The notes beneath the pieces were generated by a model that saw only the letters and a program-made list of their open reading frames with translations, was not told the DNA's origin and did no database searches. From VRUE01 sp035698885 (lineage in GTDB: Bacteria; Actinomycetota; Thermoleophilia; Solirubrobacterales; 70-9): 8,393 nucleotides of DNA. Made by a program: the position numbers and the translations under genes. The stretch spans positions 1-8,393 of the forward strand of contig DASSBJ010000135.1 of the NCBI GenBank assembly GCA_035698885.1, written 5' to 3'. Positions 1-5,664 of this stretch are shown piece by piece. Every line of letters begins with the position of its first letter. Within the stretch, counting starts at the first letter, position 1.

Positions 1-140
1 AGCAGTCGACCGTGGCGATCGTCGCCCACCACCCCCAGGCCGTCTACTTCGGCATGAAGTCCGGCTTCATCCCCGAGGACAAGTCCCCCGACGAGCTGAT
101 CGCCGGCACCGAGCGCGGCGGCGAGCTGCCGGTGGCCTGA
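1..140 (+). CDS. C-terminal fragment of an unidentified protein
   Basis: An open frame enters from the left edge, with its first complete codon at position 3, and ends at a TGA at 138-140. It gives a 45-residue tail containing a hydrophobic, His-rich stretch (VAIVAHHPQAVYFG), then a charged segment (PEDKSPDELIAG) and a last residues run GGELPVA. The codons end mostly in G or C, as in the clear genes of this window, which supports real coding. I do not recognise the family from this tail. The stop codon lies directly against the first arm of the palindrome that starts at 141, so that palindrome may serve as the 3' end of this gene's transcript. Confidence 0.6.
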   Translation, partial: QSTVAIVAHHPQAVYFGMKSGFIPEDKSPDELIAGTERGGELPVA

Positions 141-250
141 GGCCATCCCGGCAGGGGTTCCACTTAACTTTTTCGGTGTTTCGGGGTAGGGCTATCGCCC
201 GCTGCGCTCGACGAAAAAGTACAAGACGTTCCACCCCTACCGGGATGGCC
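141..250. repeat. 110-bp imperfect palindrome, REP-like or terminator-like element
   Basis: The outer arms 141-158 (GGCCATCCCGGCAGGGGT) and 233-250 (ACCCCTACCGGGATGGCC) are complementary at 17 of 18 positions. A second perfect 9-bp arm pair lies inside: ACTTTTTCG at 167-175 and CGAAAAAGT at 212-220. At the centre is a small hairpin, GGGC-TATC-GCCC, at 189-200. The element begins at the base after the upstream stop codon and ends 21 bp before the tRNA. No open frame in it looks real. It could be a transcription terminator, a dispersed palindromic repeat or a small non-autonomous mobile element. The folding is seen directly; the role is inferred. Confidence 0.75.
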
Positions 251-271
251 TCTAAGCTGTGAGAGCTTCTT

Positions 272-343
272 TGGGGAGTGGTGTAATCGGCAACACTCGG
301 CACTTTGGATGCCGCATTCCCGGTTCAAGTCCGGGCTCCCCAG
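272..343 (+). tRNA. tRNA-Gln (anticodon UUG)
   Basis: A full 72-nt cloverleaf can be drawn. The acceptor stem is TGGGGAG (272-278) with CTCCCCA (336-342), followed by discriminator G343. The D stem is GTGT/ACAC (281-284, 293-296). The anticodon stem is CGGCA/TGCCG (298-302, 310-314) around the loop CTTTGGA, which places anticodon TTG at 305-307 and so reads CAA as glutamine. The T stem is CCCGG/CCGGG (319-323, 331-335) with loop TTCAAGT. The variable loop is CATT. The 3' CCA is not encoded. A possible -10 (TAAGCT, 253-258) lies upstream, but no good -35 goes with it. The U1-A72 closing pair is typical of bacterial tRNA-Gln. Confidence 0.97.
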
Positions 344-361
344 TTCGTCCGACGGACGACC

Positions 362-367
362 TAGAGT
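362..367 (+). promoter_or_regulatory. Candidate -10 element for the HdeD-like gene (leaderless geometry)
   Basis: TAGAGT matches the actinobacterial -10 pattern TAnnnT. It ends 7 nt before the ATG at 375, so transcription would begin at or next to the start codon. There is no Shine-Dalgarno sequence before this ATG. No convincing -35 is seen 16-18 bp upstream, where the end of the tRNA gene lies. Read-through from the tRNA transcript is the alternative. Confidence 0.4.
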
Positions 368-374
368 CGTTTTC

Positions 375-947
375 ATGGAGATGGGTGGAGTTCGGCTGGA
401 CCCGGAGGTGAGCGCCGGCTTGGCGCGCAGCTGGAAGGGCTTGATGGCGGTCGGGGTCGCGGCGATCCTGGTCGGTTGCGTGGCGATCGTCGTGCCCGCC
501 GTGGCCTCGGTCGGGACGGCGATCTTCATCGGCTGGATCCTGGTGATCGTCGGCGCCTTCCTGGTCGCCGGGGCATTTGCGGCGCACACGGTCGGATCGG
601 TGATCTGGCGCCTTCTCTGGGCCTTCCTCACGGTGATCGTCGGCCTCTGGCTGATCGTCGAACCGCACAACGGCACGCTCACCCTGACCCTCGTCCTCGG
701 CATCTACTTCCTGCTCATGGGCATCACGCGTGTCGCCGTCGCCTTCGGCGCCCGGGGCCGGCAGGGCGCGGGCCTCGTCGGCCTCAGCGGCGTCGCCGGC
801 CTGCTGATCGGCATCCTCGTCCTGGCCAAGTTCCCCAGCAGCGCGGACTGGGCGATCGGCCTCCTGGTAGGCATAGACCTGATCTTCGCCGGCTGGACCA
901 TTACCTCCATAGCTCTGGTAGGCAAAGACCTCGCGAGAGAAAGCTAA
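375..947 (+). CDS. HdeD family (DUF308) six-TM membrane protein
   Basis: The 190-residue product is strongly hydrophobic, with six predicted membrane helices near residues 23-45, 47-69, 77-96, 101-124, 133-152 and 158-182. Short loops join them, and the N-terminal tail is about 20 residues. Six helices in two three-helix halves, with the glycine-rich segments GWILVIVGAF and GIYFLLMGITR, is the pattern of the HdeD/DUF308 family. That family is named for an acid-resistance membrane protein of E. coli; its biochemical activity is not established. The open frame extends upstream to 309, but that start lies inside the tRNA, so ATG 375 is preferred (ATG 381 is also possible). A bulged hairpin (952-968) just after the stop may end its transcript. 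Near the C-terminus a 17-bp in-frame direct repeat encodes LVGIDL and LVGKDL. Confidence 0.85.
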   Translation: MEMGGVRLDPEVSAGLARSWKGLMAVGVAAILVGCVAIVVPAVASVGTAIFIGWILVIVGAFLVAGAFAAHTVGSVIWRLLWAFLTVIVGLWLIVEPHNGTLTLTLVLGIYFLLMGITRVAVAFGARGRQGAGLVGLSGVAGLLIGILVLAKFPSSADWAIGLLVGIDLIFAGWTITSIALVGKDLARES

Positions 948-1040
948 AGCGCCGGGCGAACTCGCCGGCCGACTGCCCCAGGTGGCCGTGTCCCGTCGAA
1001 TCCGCACCCCGCGACAGGACCCGCCCGCCGACACCCCGAT

Positions 1041-1069
1041 CTGACGGATCTGCCGCATAGCAATACGAT
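1041..1069 (+). promoter_or_regulatory. Candidate sigma-70-type promoter of glmU-prs (leaderless)
   Basis: A -35-like CTGACG (1041-1046, four of six matches to TTGACA) is followed by a 17-bp spacer and a -10-like TACGAT (1064-1069, TAnnnT). The expected start point is about 1076, which is the G of the glmU GTG codon. No Shine-Dalgarno sequence precedes that codon. Spacing and matches are read directly; promoter activity is inferred. Confidence 0.55.
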
Positions 1070-1075
1070 TCGCCG

Positions 1076-2467
1076 GTGAGTTCGCCTCTGGTCCTTGTCA
1101 TGGCGGCCGGCGAGGGCACGCGCATGCGCTCCTCGCTGCCGAAGATGCTCCATCCCGTCTGCGGGCGGCCGCTGGTCGCCTGGCCGATCCTCGCCGCGCG
1201 CGAGGCCGGGGCGGGGCGCGTCGCGGCGATCGTCTCGCCGGGGCGCGACATCTCCGCCGGCTTCCCGGGCGAGGTCGAGACGGTCGTCCAGCCGGAGGCC
1301 GACGGCACCGGCGGTGCGGTGCGCGCGGCACTGCCGCTGATCGAGGCGGCGGAGACCGTGCTCGTGCTCTCCGGCGACCACCCGCTGATCTCGGCCGAGG
1401 TCGTCTCCGGCTTCCTCGCCGCCCACGCCTCCTCCGGCGCGGCGGCGACGATGATGACGATCGAGCTCGATGACCCGGGCAGCTACGGGCGCGTGGTGCG
1501 CGACGTCGACGGCGGCGTCGCCCGCGTCGTCGAGGCGAAAGCCGGCGGCGACGCGAGCCCCGAGGAGCTGGCGATCCGCGAGATCAACGCCGGCACCTAC
1601 GCCTTCGAGGCCACGCCGCTGGCGACCGCGCTGCGCGGCCTCTCCAACGACAACGCCCAGGGCGAGTACTACCTGACCGACGTCTTCGCCGCCCTGCGTG
1701 AGGCCGGCCACTCCGTCGCCGGCCACCTCGCCGACGACTTCGCGGTGACGATGGGGGTCAACAACCGCGCCGAGCTGGCCGCGGTCGAGGCCGAGGCCCG
1801 CCGGCGCATCCTCGAGCGTCACATGCTCGCGGGCGTCACCGTGGTCGACCCCGCCAGCACCTGGGTCGACGCCGGCGTCGAGATCGCCGCCGACGCCCGG
1901 ATCGAGCCCGGCAGCAGCCTGCGCGGCGCCACCGCGGTCGGCGCCGGCTCGGTGGTCGGCCCGCTGAGCACCCTGATCGACAGCCGGCTCGGCGCCGAGG
2001 TCCACGTCCCGCACTCCTACCTGGTCGAGTGCGCGGTCGAGGACGGCTGCAACGTCGGCCCCTTCGCCTACCTGCGCCCCGGCGCCCAGCTCGAGTCCGG
2101 CGCCAAGGCGGGCGCCTTCGTCGAGGTTAAGAACTCGCGGATCGGCGCCGGTTCCAAGGTGCCGCACCTGTCCTACGTCGGCGACGCCGAGATCGGCGCC
2201 GGCAGCAATCTCGGCGCCGGCACGATCACCGCCAACTACGACGGTTTCCGCAAGCACCGCACGAGGATCGGCTCCGGGGTGCGGATCGGCGTTGACACGA
2301 TGCTCGTCGCCCCGGTAGAAGTCGGCGACGCCGCCTACACTGGCGCCGGAGCGGTGATCAAGGAGGACGTCCCGGACGGGGCGCTTGCGGTGAGCGAGAA
2401 CGACCAGAGGAACATCGAGGGCTACGCGGAGCGCAAGGCCGCGCAGTCGCACGAGGAGGATTCGTGA
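1076..2467 (+). CDS. glmU: Bifunctional GlmU: GlcNAc-1-P uridylyltransferase / GlcN-1-P acetyltransferase
   Basis: This cytoplasmic enzyme acetylates glucosamine-1-phosphate with acetyl-CoA and then couples the product to UTP, giving UDP-GlcNAc for peptidoglycan. The 463-residue length is normal for the family. The N-terminal pyrophosphorylase domain carries GEGTRMRSSLPK (residues 12-23, with Lys23), GDHPLI with metal-ligand-type Asp101, GSYGRVVR, the EINAGTY strand, NAQGEYYLTD and GVNNR. The C-terminal left-handed beta-helix starts near residue 250, with hexapeptide repeats and the acetyltransferase site PHLSYVGDAEIG (His364, matching E. coli His363) and NYDG at 387-390. The usual YGDVPL is SGDHPL here, a substitution that keeps the aspartate. 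The GTG start is chosen because the conserved LVLVMAAGEGTR strand follows at once and a candidate promoter would start transcription there. The stop overlaps the prs start by 4 bp. Confidence 0.97.
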   Translation: MSSPLVLVMAAGEGTRMRSSLPKMLHPVCGRPLVAWPILAAREAGAGRVAAIVSPGRDISAGFPGEVETVVQPEADGTGGAVRAALPLIEAAETVLVLSGDHPLISAEVVSGFLAAHASSGAAATMMTIELDDPGSYGRVVRDVDGGVARVVEAKAGGDASPEELAIREINAGTYAFEATPLATALRGLSNDNAQGEYYLTDVFAALREAGHSVAGHLADDFAVTMGVNNRAELAAVEAEARRRILERHMLAGVTVVDPASTWVDAGVEIAADARIEPGSSLRGATAVGAGSVVGPLSTLIDSRLGAEVHVPHSYLVECAVEDGCNVGPFAYLRPGAQLESGAKAGAFVEVKNSRIGAGSKVPHLSYVGDAEIGAGSNLGAGTITANYDGFRKHRTRIGSGVRIGVDTMLVAPVEVGDAAYTGAGAVIKEDVPDGALAVSENDQRNIEGYAERKAAQSHEEDS

Positions 2468-3501
2468 GCACGATCGAGCAGCGCCCAGAGCCGGCCACCG
2501 CGCCCCCGACGGCGATCCCGCACGACTACTCGAAGCGGATGATGGTCTTCGGCGGCCGCACCTCGGGCGAGCTGGCCGCGAAGGTCGCCGGCAAGCTCGG
2601 GCTCGACCTCGGCCAGGTCACGCTGAAGACCTTCGCCAACGGCGAGGTCTACTGCCGCTACGAGGAGTCGATCCGCGGCGCCGACGTCTTCATCGTGCAG
2701 TCGACCTGCGCCAACGAGCAGACCGAGATGACGCCGAACGACGCCCTGGTCGAGCTGCTGACGATGATCGACGCGGCGCAGGGCGCCTCGGCCCACCGGA
2801 TCATCGCCGTGCTGCCCTGGTACGGCTACGCCCGCCAGGACAAGAAGTCCTCGCCGCGCGAGCCGATCTCGGCGCGGATCATGGCCAAGTGCCTGGAGGG
2901 CGTCGGCGTCGACCGCGTCCTCACGATGGACCTGCACGCGGGCCAGGTGCAGGGCTTCTTCCACGTCCCGGTCGACCACATGACGGCGATGCCGATGCTG
3001 ACCCAGTGGTTCGCCGACCAGGAACTGGACGAGGAGCTGGTGATCGTCTCGCCCGACGCCGGCCGGGTGAAGACGGCGCGCAACTTCGCCCGCCGCATCG
3101 GCACCCACTGGGCGGTGATGGAGAAGGAGCGACCGGCCCAGCAGGTTGCCGAGATCGGCTACGTGGTGGGCGAAGTGAAGGGCAAGACAGCGGTCCTCGT
3201 CGACGACATGATCGACACCGCGGGGACGCTCTGCGCCGCCGCGCAGACGGTGCTCGACGAGGGCGCCGCGCGGGTGATCGCCTGCGCCACCCACGGGGTC
3301 TTCTCCGGCCCGGCCTACGAACGGCTCGCCGACTCGGCGATCGAGCGGATCGTCGTCACCGACACGATCCCGCTGCGGCCGGGCGCCCCCGACAACATCA
3401 CCGTGCTCTCCACCGCCGGCACCTTCGCCGACTCGATTCGCCGCATCTTCACCGACGACTCCGTCTCCGAGATCTTCGCGGGAGAGAATCAACTCTTTTG
3501 A
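2464..3501 (+). CDS. prs: Ribose-phosphate diphosphokinase (PRPP synthetase, class I)
   Basis: This cytoplasmic enzyme transfers pyrophosphate from ATP to ribose-5-phosphate, making PRPP for purine, pyrimidine, His, Trp and NAD synthesis. The 345-residue product shows the class I signatures: the catalytic flexible loop YGYARQDKKSSPREPISA (residues 120 onward), the metal/ATP site DLHAGQVQGFF with His158, SPDAGRVKTARNFA, and the PRPP-binding loop VDDMIDTAGTL (246-256). A proline- and glutamate-rich extension of about 20 residues precedes the usual N-terminus. The GTG start overlaps the glmU TGA (GTGA). AGGAGG at 2454-2459 lies 4 nt upstream, inside glmU, so this gene has a real ribosome binding site and is translationally coupled. 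Pairing with glmU is the common arrangement in Firmicutes and Actinobacteria. Confidence 0.97.
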   Translation: MSTIEQRPEPATAPPTAIPHDYSKRMMVFGGRTSGELAAKVAGKLGLDLGQVTLKTFANGEVYCRYEESIRGADVFIVQSTCANEQTEMTPNDALVELLTMIDAAQGASAHRIIAVLPWYGYARQDKKSSPREPISARIMAKCLEGVGVDRVLTMDLHAGQVQGFFHVPVDHMTAMPMLTQWFADQELDEELVIVSPDAGRVKTARNFARRIGTHWAVMEKERPAQQVAEIGYVVGEVKGKTAVLVDDMIDTAGTLCAAAQTVLDEGAARVIACATHGVFSGPAYERLADSAIERIVVTDTIPLRPGAPDNITVLSTAGTFADSIRRIFTDDSVSEIFAGENQLF

Positions 3502-3565
3502 GCGGGCGGCTGCGACGAGCCATGGCGCCTGGGCGGCCATGACCGGCGCGCTGACGCCCCTCCCC

Positions 3566-3610
3566 GACGCCCCGCGTAGCGCTGCTACGCGGGGGTCGTC
3601 TCGTGACGAC
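3566..3610 (+). terminator. Strong hairpin after prs, with an overlapping second hairpin
   Basis: CCCCGCGTAGC (3570-3580) and GCTACGCGGGG (3584-3594) form a perfect 11-bp stem with a 3-nt loop. The stem can be lengthened by GAC 3566-3568 with GTC 3595-3597 around one bulged G. GTCGTC (3595-3600) also pairs perfectly with GACGAC (3605-3610) across a TCGT loop. A weaker stem, CATGGC/GCCATG, lies upstream at 3521-3541. There is no T-tract, so this is not a classical rho-independent terminator. It probably ends or stabilises the glmU-prs message. Confidence 0.65.
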
Positions 3611-3639
3611 ATCGCTTGGTCCTGACCACCCAGCCATCC

Positions 3640-4362
3640 ATGTCTCACCTTGCCGACCGCTCTGGATTGCTCAAGATTGGGCACAAGGGGGCCGACTTGA
3701 TTCATCCCGGCAACACCCTGGAGAGTTTTGAGAAAGCGGTGGAGGTGGGGGTGGACATCATCGAGTTCGATGTTCTGCGGCTTCGCGAGCCCGATTCCCC
3801 TCTCGTCGTCGCCCACGACTGGCATGACGCCGCCAGCCGGGACCCTTTGACCCTCGCCGAATGCCTCGATGCGTTTACCCGCCCGCCCTTGAACGAGGTC
3901 GAGGTCGACCTCGACATCAAACTGCCCGGCAGGGAGGAGGAGCTGGTCGCCGCGCTGCGCGAGCGCGAGCTGGTCGAGCGGGCGATGGTCTCGACGATGG
4001 AGCTGGCGAGCCTGGCGCGGATCCGCGAGCTGGAGCCACACCTGCGGCGCGGCTGGACCTATCCCAAAGTGACGAAGGACTGGACCTCGAAGCGCTGGGC
4101 GAAGGCGCCGATGCTGGCGGCGCTCGTCTGGATGCGCGAACGCCTGCCCGGCCTCGCCGCCCGCGAGCTGCCGAAGCTCGGCGTCAGCGCGCTCTGGGTC
4201 TACCACCCACTGGTCAGTCGCCGCCTCGCCCGGATCGCCGATCTCGCCGGCGTCGAGCTGATCGCCTGGACGGTGGACGACCCCGCCCGCATGCGCAAGC
4301 TGGCCGCCGCCGGCGTCCACGGCATCTGCACCAACGACCCCCGCCTGTTCGGCCGGCTCTAG
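3640..4362 (+). CDS. Glycerophosphodiester phosphodiesterase (GDPD family, cytoplasmic)
   Basis: This 240-residue TIM-barrel enzyme is expected to hydrolyse glycerophosphodiesters to an alcohol and glycerol-3-phosphate. The two catalytic-type histidines are present, His15 in GHKGA and His59 in VVAHD. Metal ligands Glu42 and Asp44 lie in IIEFDV, and the third acidic position is Asp92 in LDIK. The family ending is also clear: AWTVDD (209-214), then GVHGICTNDP (225-234). The usual PENT motif reads PGNT. No signal peptide is seen. ATG 3640 is chosen because the domain begins about 12 residues later; an in-frame TTG at 3616 would add 8 residues. Neither start has a Shine-Dalgarno sequence or an evident -10. 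The first 250 bp or so use relaxed codons (TTG, ATT, TTT, GTT, CTT, CCT), unlike the rest. The gene ends 12 bp from the convergent crotonase gene. Confidence 0.9.
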   Translation: MSHLADRSGLLKIGHKGADLIHPGNTLESFEKAVEVGVDIIEFDVLRLREPDSPLVVAHDWHDAASRDPLTLAECLDAFTRPPLNEVEVDLDIKLPGREEELVAALRERELVERAMVSTMELASLARIRELEPHLRRGWTYPKVTKDWTSKRWAKAPMLAALVWMRERLPGLAARELPKLGVSALWVYHPLVSRRLARIADLAGVELIAWTVDDPARMRKLAAAGVHGICTNDPRLFGRL

Positions 4363-4374
4363 GCCGCGCGGCGC

Positions 4375-5112
4375 TCAGTCGGGCTGAGGCAAACCGGGCC
4401 CGGTGCGCGCCCAATCCACCTGGCCGACGCCCTCGACCTTCGAGCGCCCCTCGACGTCGTCCCACTCGTGCAGCATGCGCTTCAGCCGCGCGACCGCCTC
4501 CGGCGGGTGGGCGGCGACGCTCGCGGCGAGGTCCAGGGCCGCCTCCTCGGTCGTCGCGGTCGGGGCGACGCGGTTGACCAGGCCGAGCCGCAGCGCCTCG
4601 TCGATGCCGACCGTGCGCGAGCTGAAGAGCAGGTACTTCGCCGTGGCTAGGCCGCAGAGGGTGACGAGGCGCGCCGGACCGACCGGGACGCCCAGAGCGG
4701 CGCCGGGGAAGCGCAGGCGCAGGTTGGCGCCGCCGACCCGCAGGTCGCAGGCGACGGCGATCTCGGCGCCGCCGCCGACCACGTCCCCGTGGCAGACCGC
4801 GACGGTCGGCTTGGGGAAGGCGACGATCGCGTCGTAGAGGTCGGCGAAGAGCTGCATGCGCCGCACCTTGCCCCGCTCGTCGAGCTTCTCCTTCACGTCG
4901 GCGCCGGCCGAGAGGCCCATCTGGTCGGAGGAGCTGAGGACGAGCACGCGGACCGCCTCGTCCTCGCGCGCCGCCGCCAGGTGCGCGAGCAGCTCCTCCA
5001 GCATCGCCGTGTCGATCGCGTTGCGCGCCTCGGGCCGCTCCAGCCGCAGCAGCGCGACGCCCGCCTCGTCGACCTCGTAGCTGGTGCGCTCGCCGGCGCT
5101 CTCAGAGCTCAT
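4375..5112 (-). CDS. Enoyl-CoA hydratase/isomerase (crotonase) family protein
   Basis: The 245-residue product has the crotonase fold signatures: LERPEARNAID near the N-terminus (24-34), the oxyanion-hole strand LSAGADVKE (67-75), and GGGAEIAVACDLRV (113-126) with Glu117, which matches rat mitochondrial hydratase Glu144. Rat Glu164 lies four residues before the glycine of PEILLG; here that segment is FPGAALG (135-141) and the position is Gly137. An ordinary water-adding hydratase needs both acids, so the reaction may instead be isomerisation, decarboxylation or another thioester reaction. The substrate cannot be read from sequence. The ATG overlaps the pth stop by 11 bp and no Shine-Dalgarno sequence precedes it, so translation probably depends on pth. 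It is the last gene of the rplY-pth operon and converges on the phosphodiesterase gene. Confidence 0.88.
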   Translation of the reverse strand: MSSESAGERTSYEVDEAGVALLRLERPEARNAIDTAMLEELLAHLAAAREDEAVRVLVLSSSDQMGLSAGADVKEKLDERGKVRRMQLFADLYDAIVAFPKPTVAVCHGDVVGGGAEIAVACDLRVGGANLRLRFPGAALGVPVGPARLVTLCGLATAKYLLFSSRTVGIDEALRLGLVNRVAPTATTEEAALDLAASVAAHPPEAVARLKRMLHEWDDVEGRSKVEGVGQVDWARTGPGLPQPD

Positions 5113-5662
5113 CGCCGGCGGAGGCTATTCGCTCGACCAGGCGCTCGGCCTCGTCGGCCGCGCGGCCGATCAGCGCCTGCACCTCCTCGCGCGGCTCGCG
5201 GAAGCGGCCGAGCACGTAGGCGGCGACGATCTCCGGGTCGGTCGAGTCGGGCCTGCCCACCCCCGCCCGCACGCGCCAGAACTCGCGGCTGCCCAGCCCC
5301 CGCTCGAGGCTCTTCAGCCCGTTGTGGCCGGCGAGCCCGCCGCCGAGCCGGCTCTGCACCTCGCCGAACGGCAGGTCGATCTCGTCATGCAGGACGACCA
5401 CCCGGTCGAGCGGCGCCTTGAGCGAGCCGCGCGCCGGCCCGGCGCTCTCGCCGGAGGCGTTCATGTAGGTCTGCGGCAGCAGGATCGCCACCCGCGGCCC
5501 GCCGACCCCGGCACGGCCTTCGGCGAGCAGCCCGCCGAACTTCCGCTTCGCCCGCGGCAGCTCCCAGCGGCGCGAGAGCTCCGCCCCCACCTCGAAGCCG
5601 ATGTTGTGGCGGCTGCCGGCGTGCTCCCTGCCGGGATTGCCGAGGCCGACGATGAGGATCAG
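5102..5662 (-). CDS. pth: Peptidyl-tRNA hydrolase, probable CTG start
   Basis: This enzyme frees tRNA from prematurely released peptidyl-tRNA in the cytoplasm. Starting at CTG 5662-5660 the product is 186 residues, a normal length. It opens directly with the family strand ILIVGLGNPG (Asn9) and catalytic His19 in SRHNIGF. Further on are TYMNASG (Met67, Asn68), HDEIDLPFG (Asp93) and GHNGLK (Asn114); these last four numbers equal those of the E. coli enzyme. No ATG, GTG or TTG occurs in this frame before GTG 5590-5588. That start would remove 24 residues, including Asn9 and His19. GGGGAG at 5673-5668 lies 5 nt upstream of the CTG. Only 2 nt separate the rplY stop from this start. A sequencing error changing GTG or ATG to CTG is the alternative. 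Confidence 0.92.
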   Translation of the reverse strand: MILIVGLGNPGREHAGSRHNIGFEVGAELSRRWELPRAKRKFGGLLAEGRAGVGGPRVAILLPQTYMNASGESAGPARGSLKAPLDRVVVLHDEIDLPFGEVQSRLGGGLAGHNGLKSLERGLGSREFWRVRAGVGRPDSTDPEIVAAYVLGRFREPREEVQALIGRAADEAERLVERIASAGDEL

Positions 5663-5664
5663 GG

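Noticed and set aside
309..374. N-terminal extension of the HdeD-like protein from ATG 309
   Set aside because: This start lies in the anticodon arm of tRNA-Gln, and the added residues simply translate the tRNA. ATG 375 has a better context.
252..1058. A 268-codon minus-strand frame opposite tRNA-Gln and the HdeD-like gene
   Set aside because: It crosses the whole tRNA gene and is antisense to a protein with six clear membrane helices; its own composition is highly charged and unstructured.
944..2452. A 502-codon open frame on the minus strand across glmU
   Set aside because: It is antisense to glmU and its repetitive Gly/Ala/Asp/Val composition mirrors the hexapeptide repeats of GlmU on the other strand.
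2422..4320. A 632-codon open frame on the minus strand across prs and the phosphodiesterase gene
   Set aside because: It runs antisense to prs and the phosphodiesterase, both certain from catalytic motifs. Its product is rich in Arg, Asp, Gly and His without any family pattern, as expected for the opposite strand of GC-rich coding DNA.
5588..5590. GTG 5590 as the start of pth
   Set aside because: It would delete the LGNPG motif and catalytic His19, which are encoded in the same frame just upstream.
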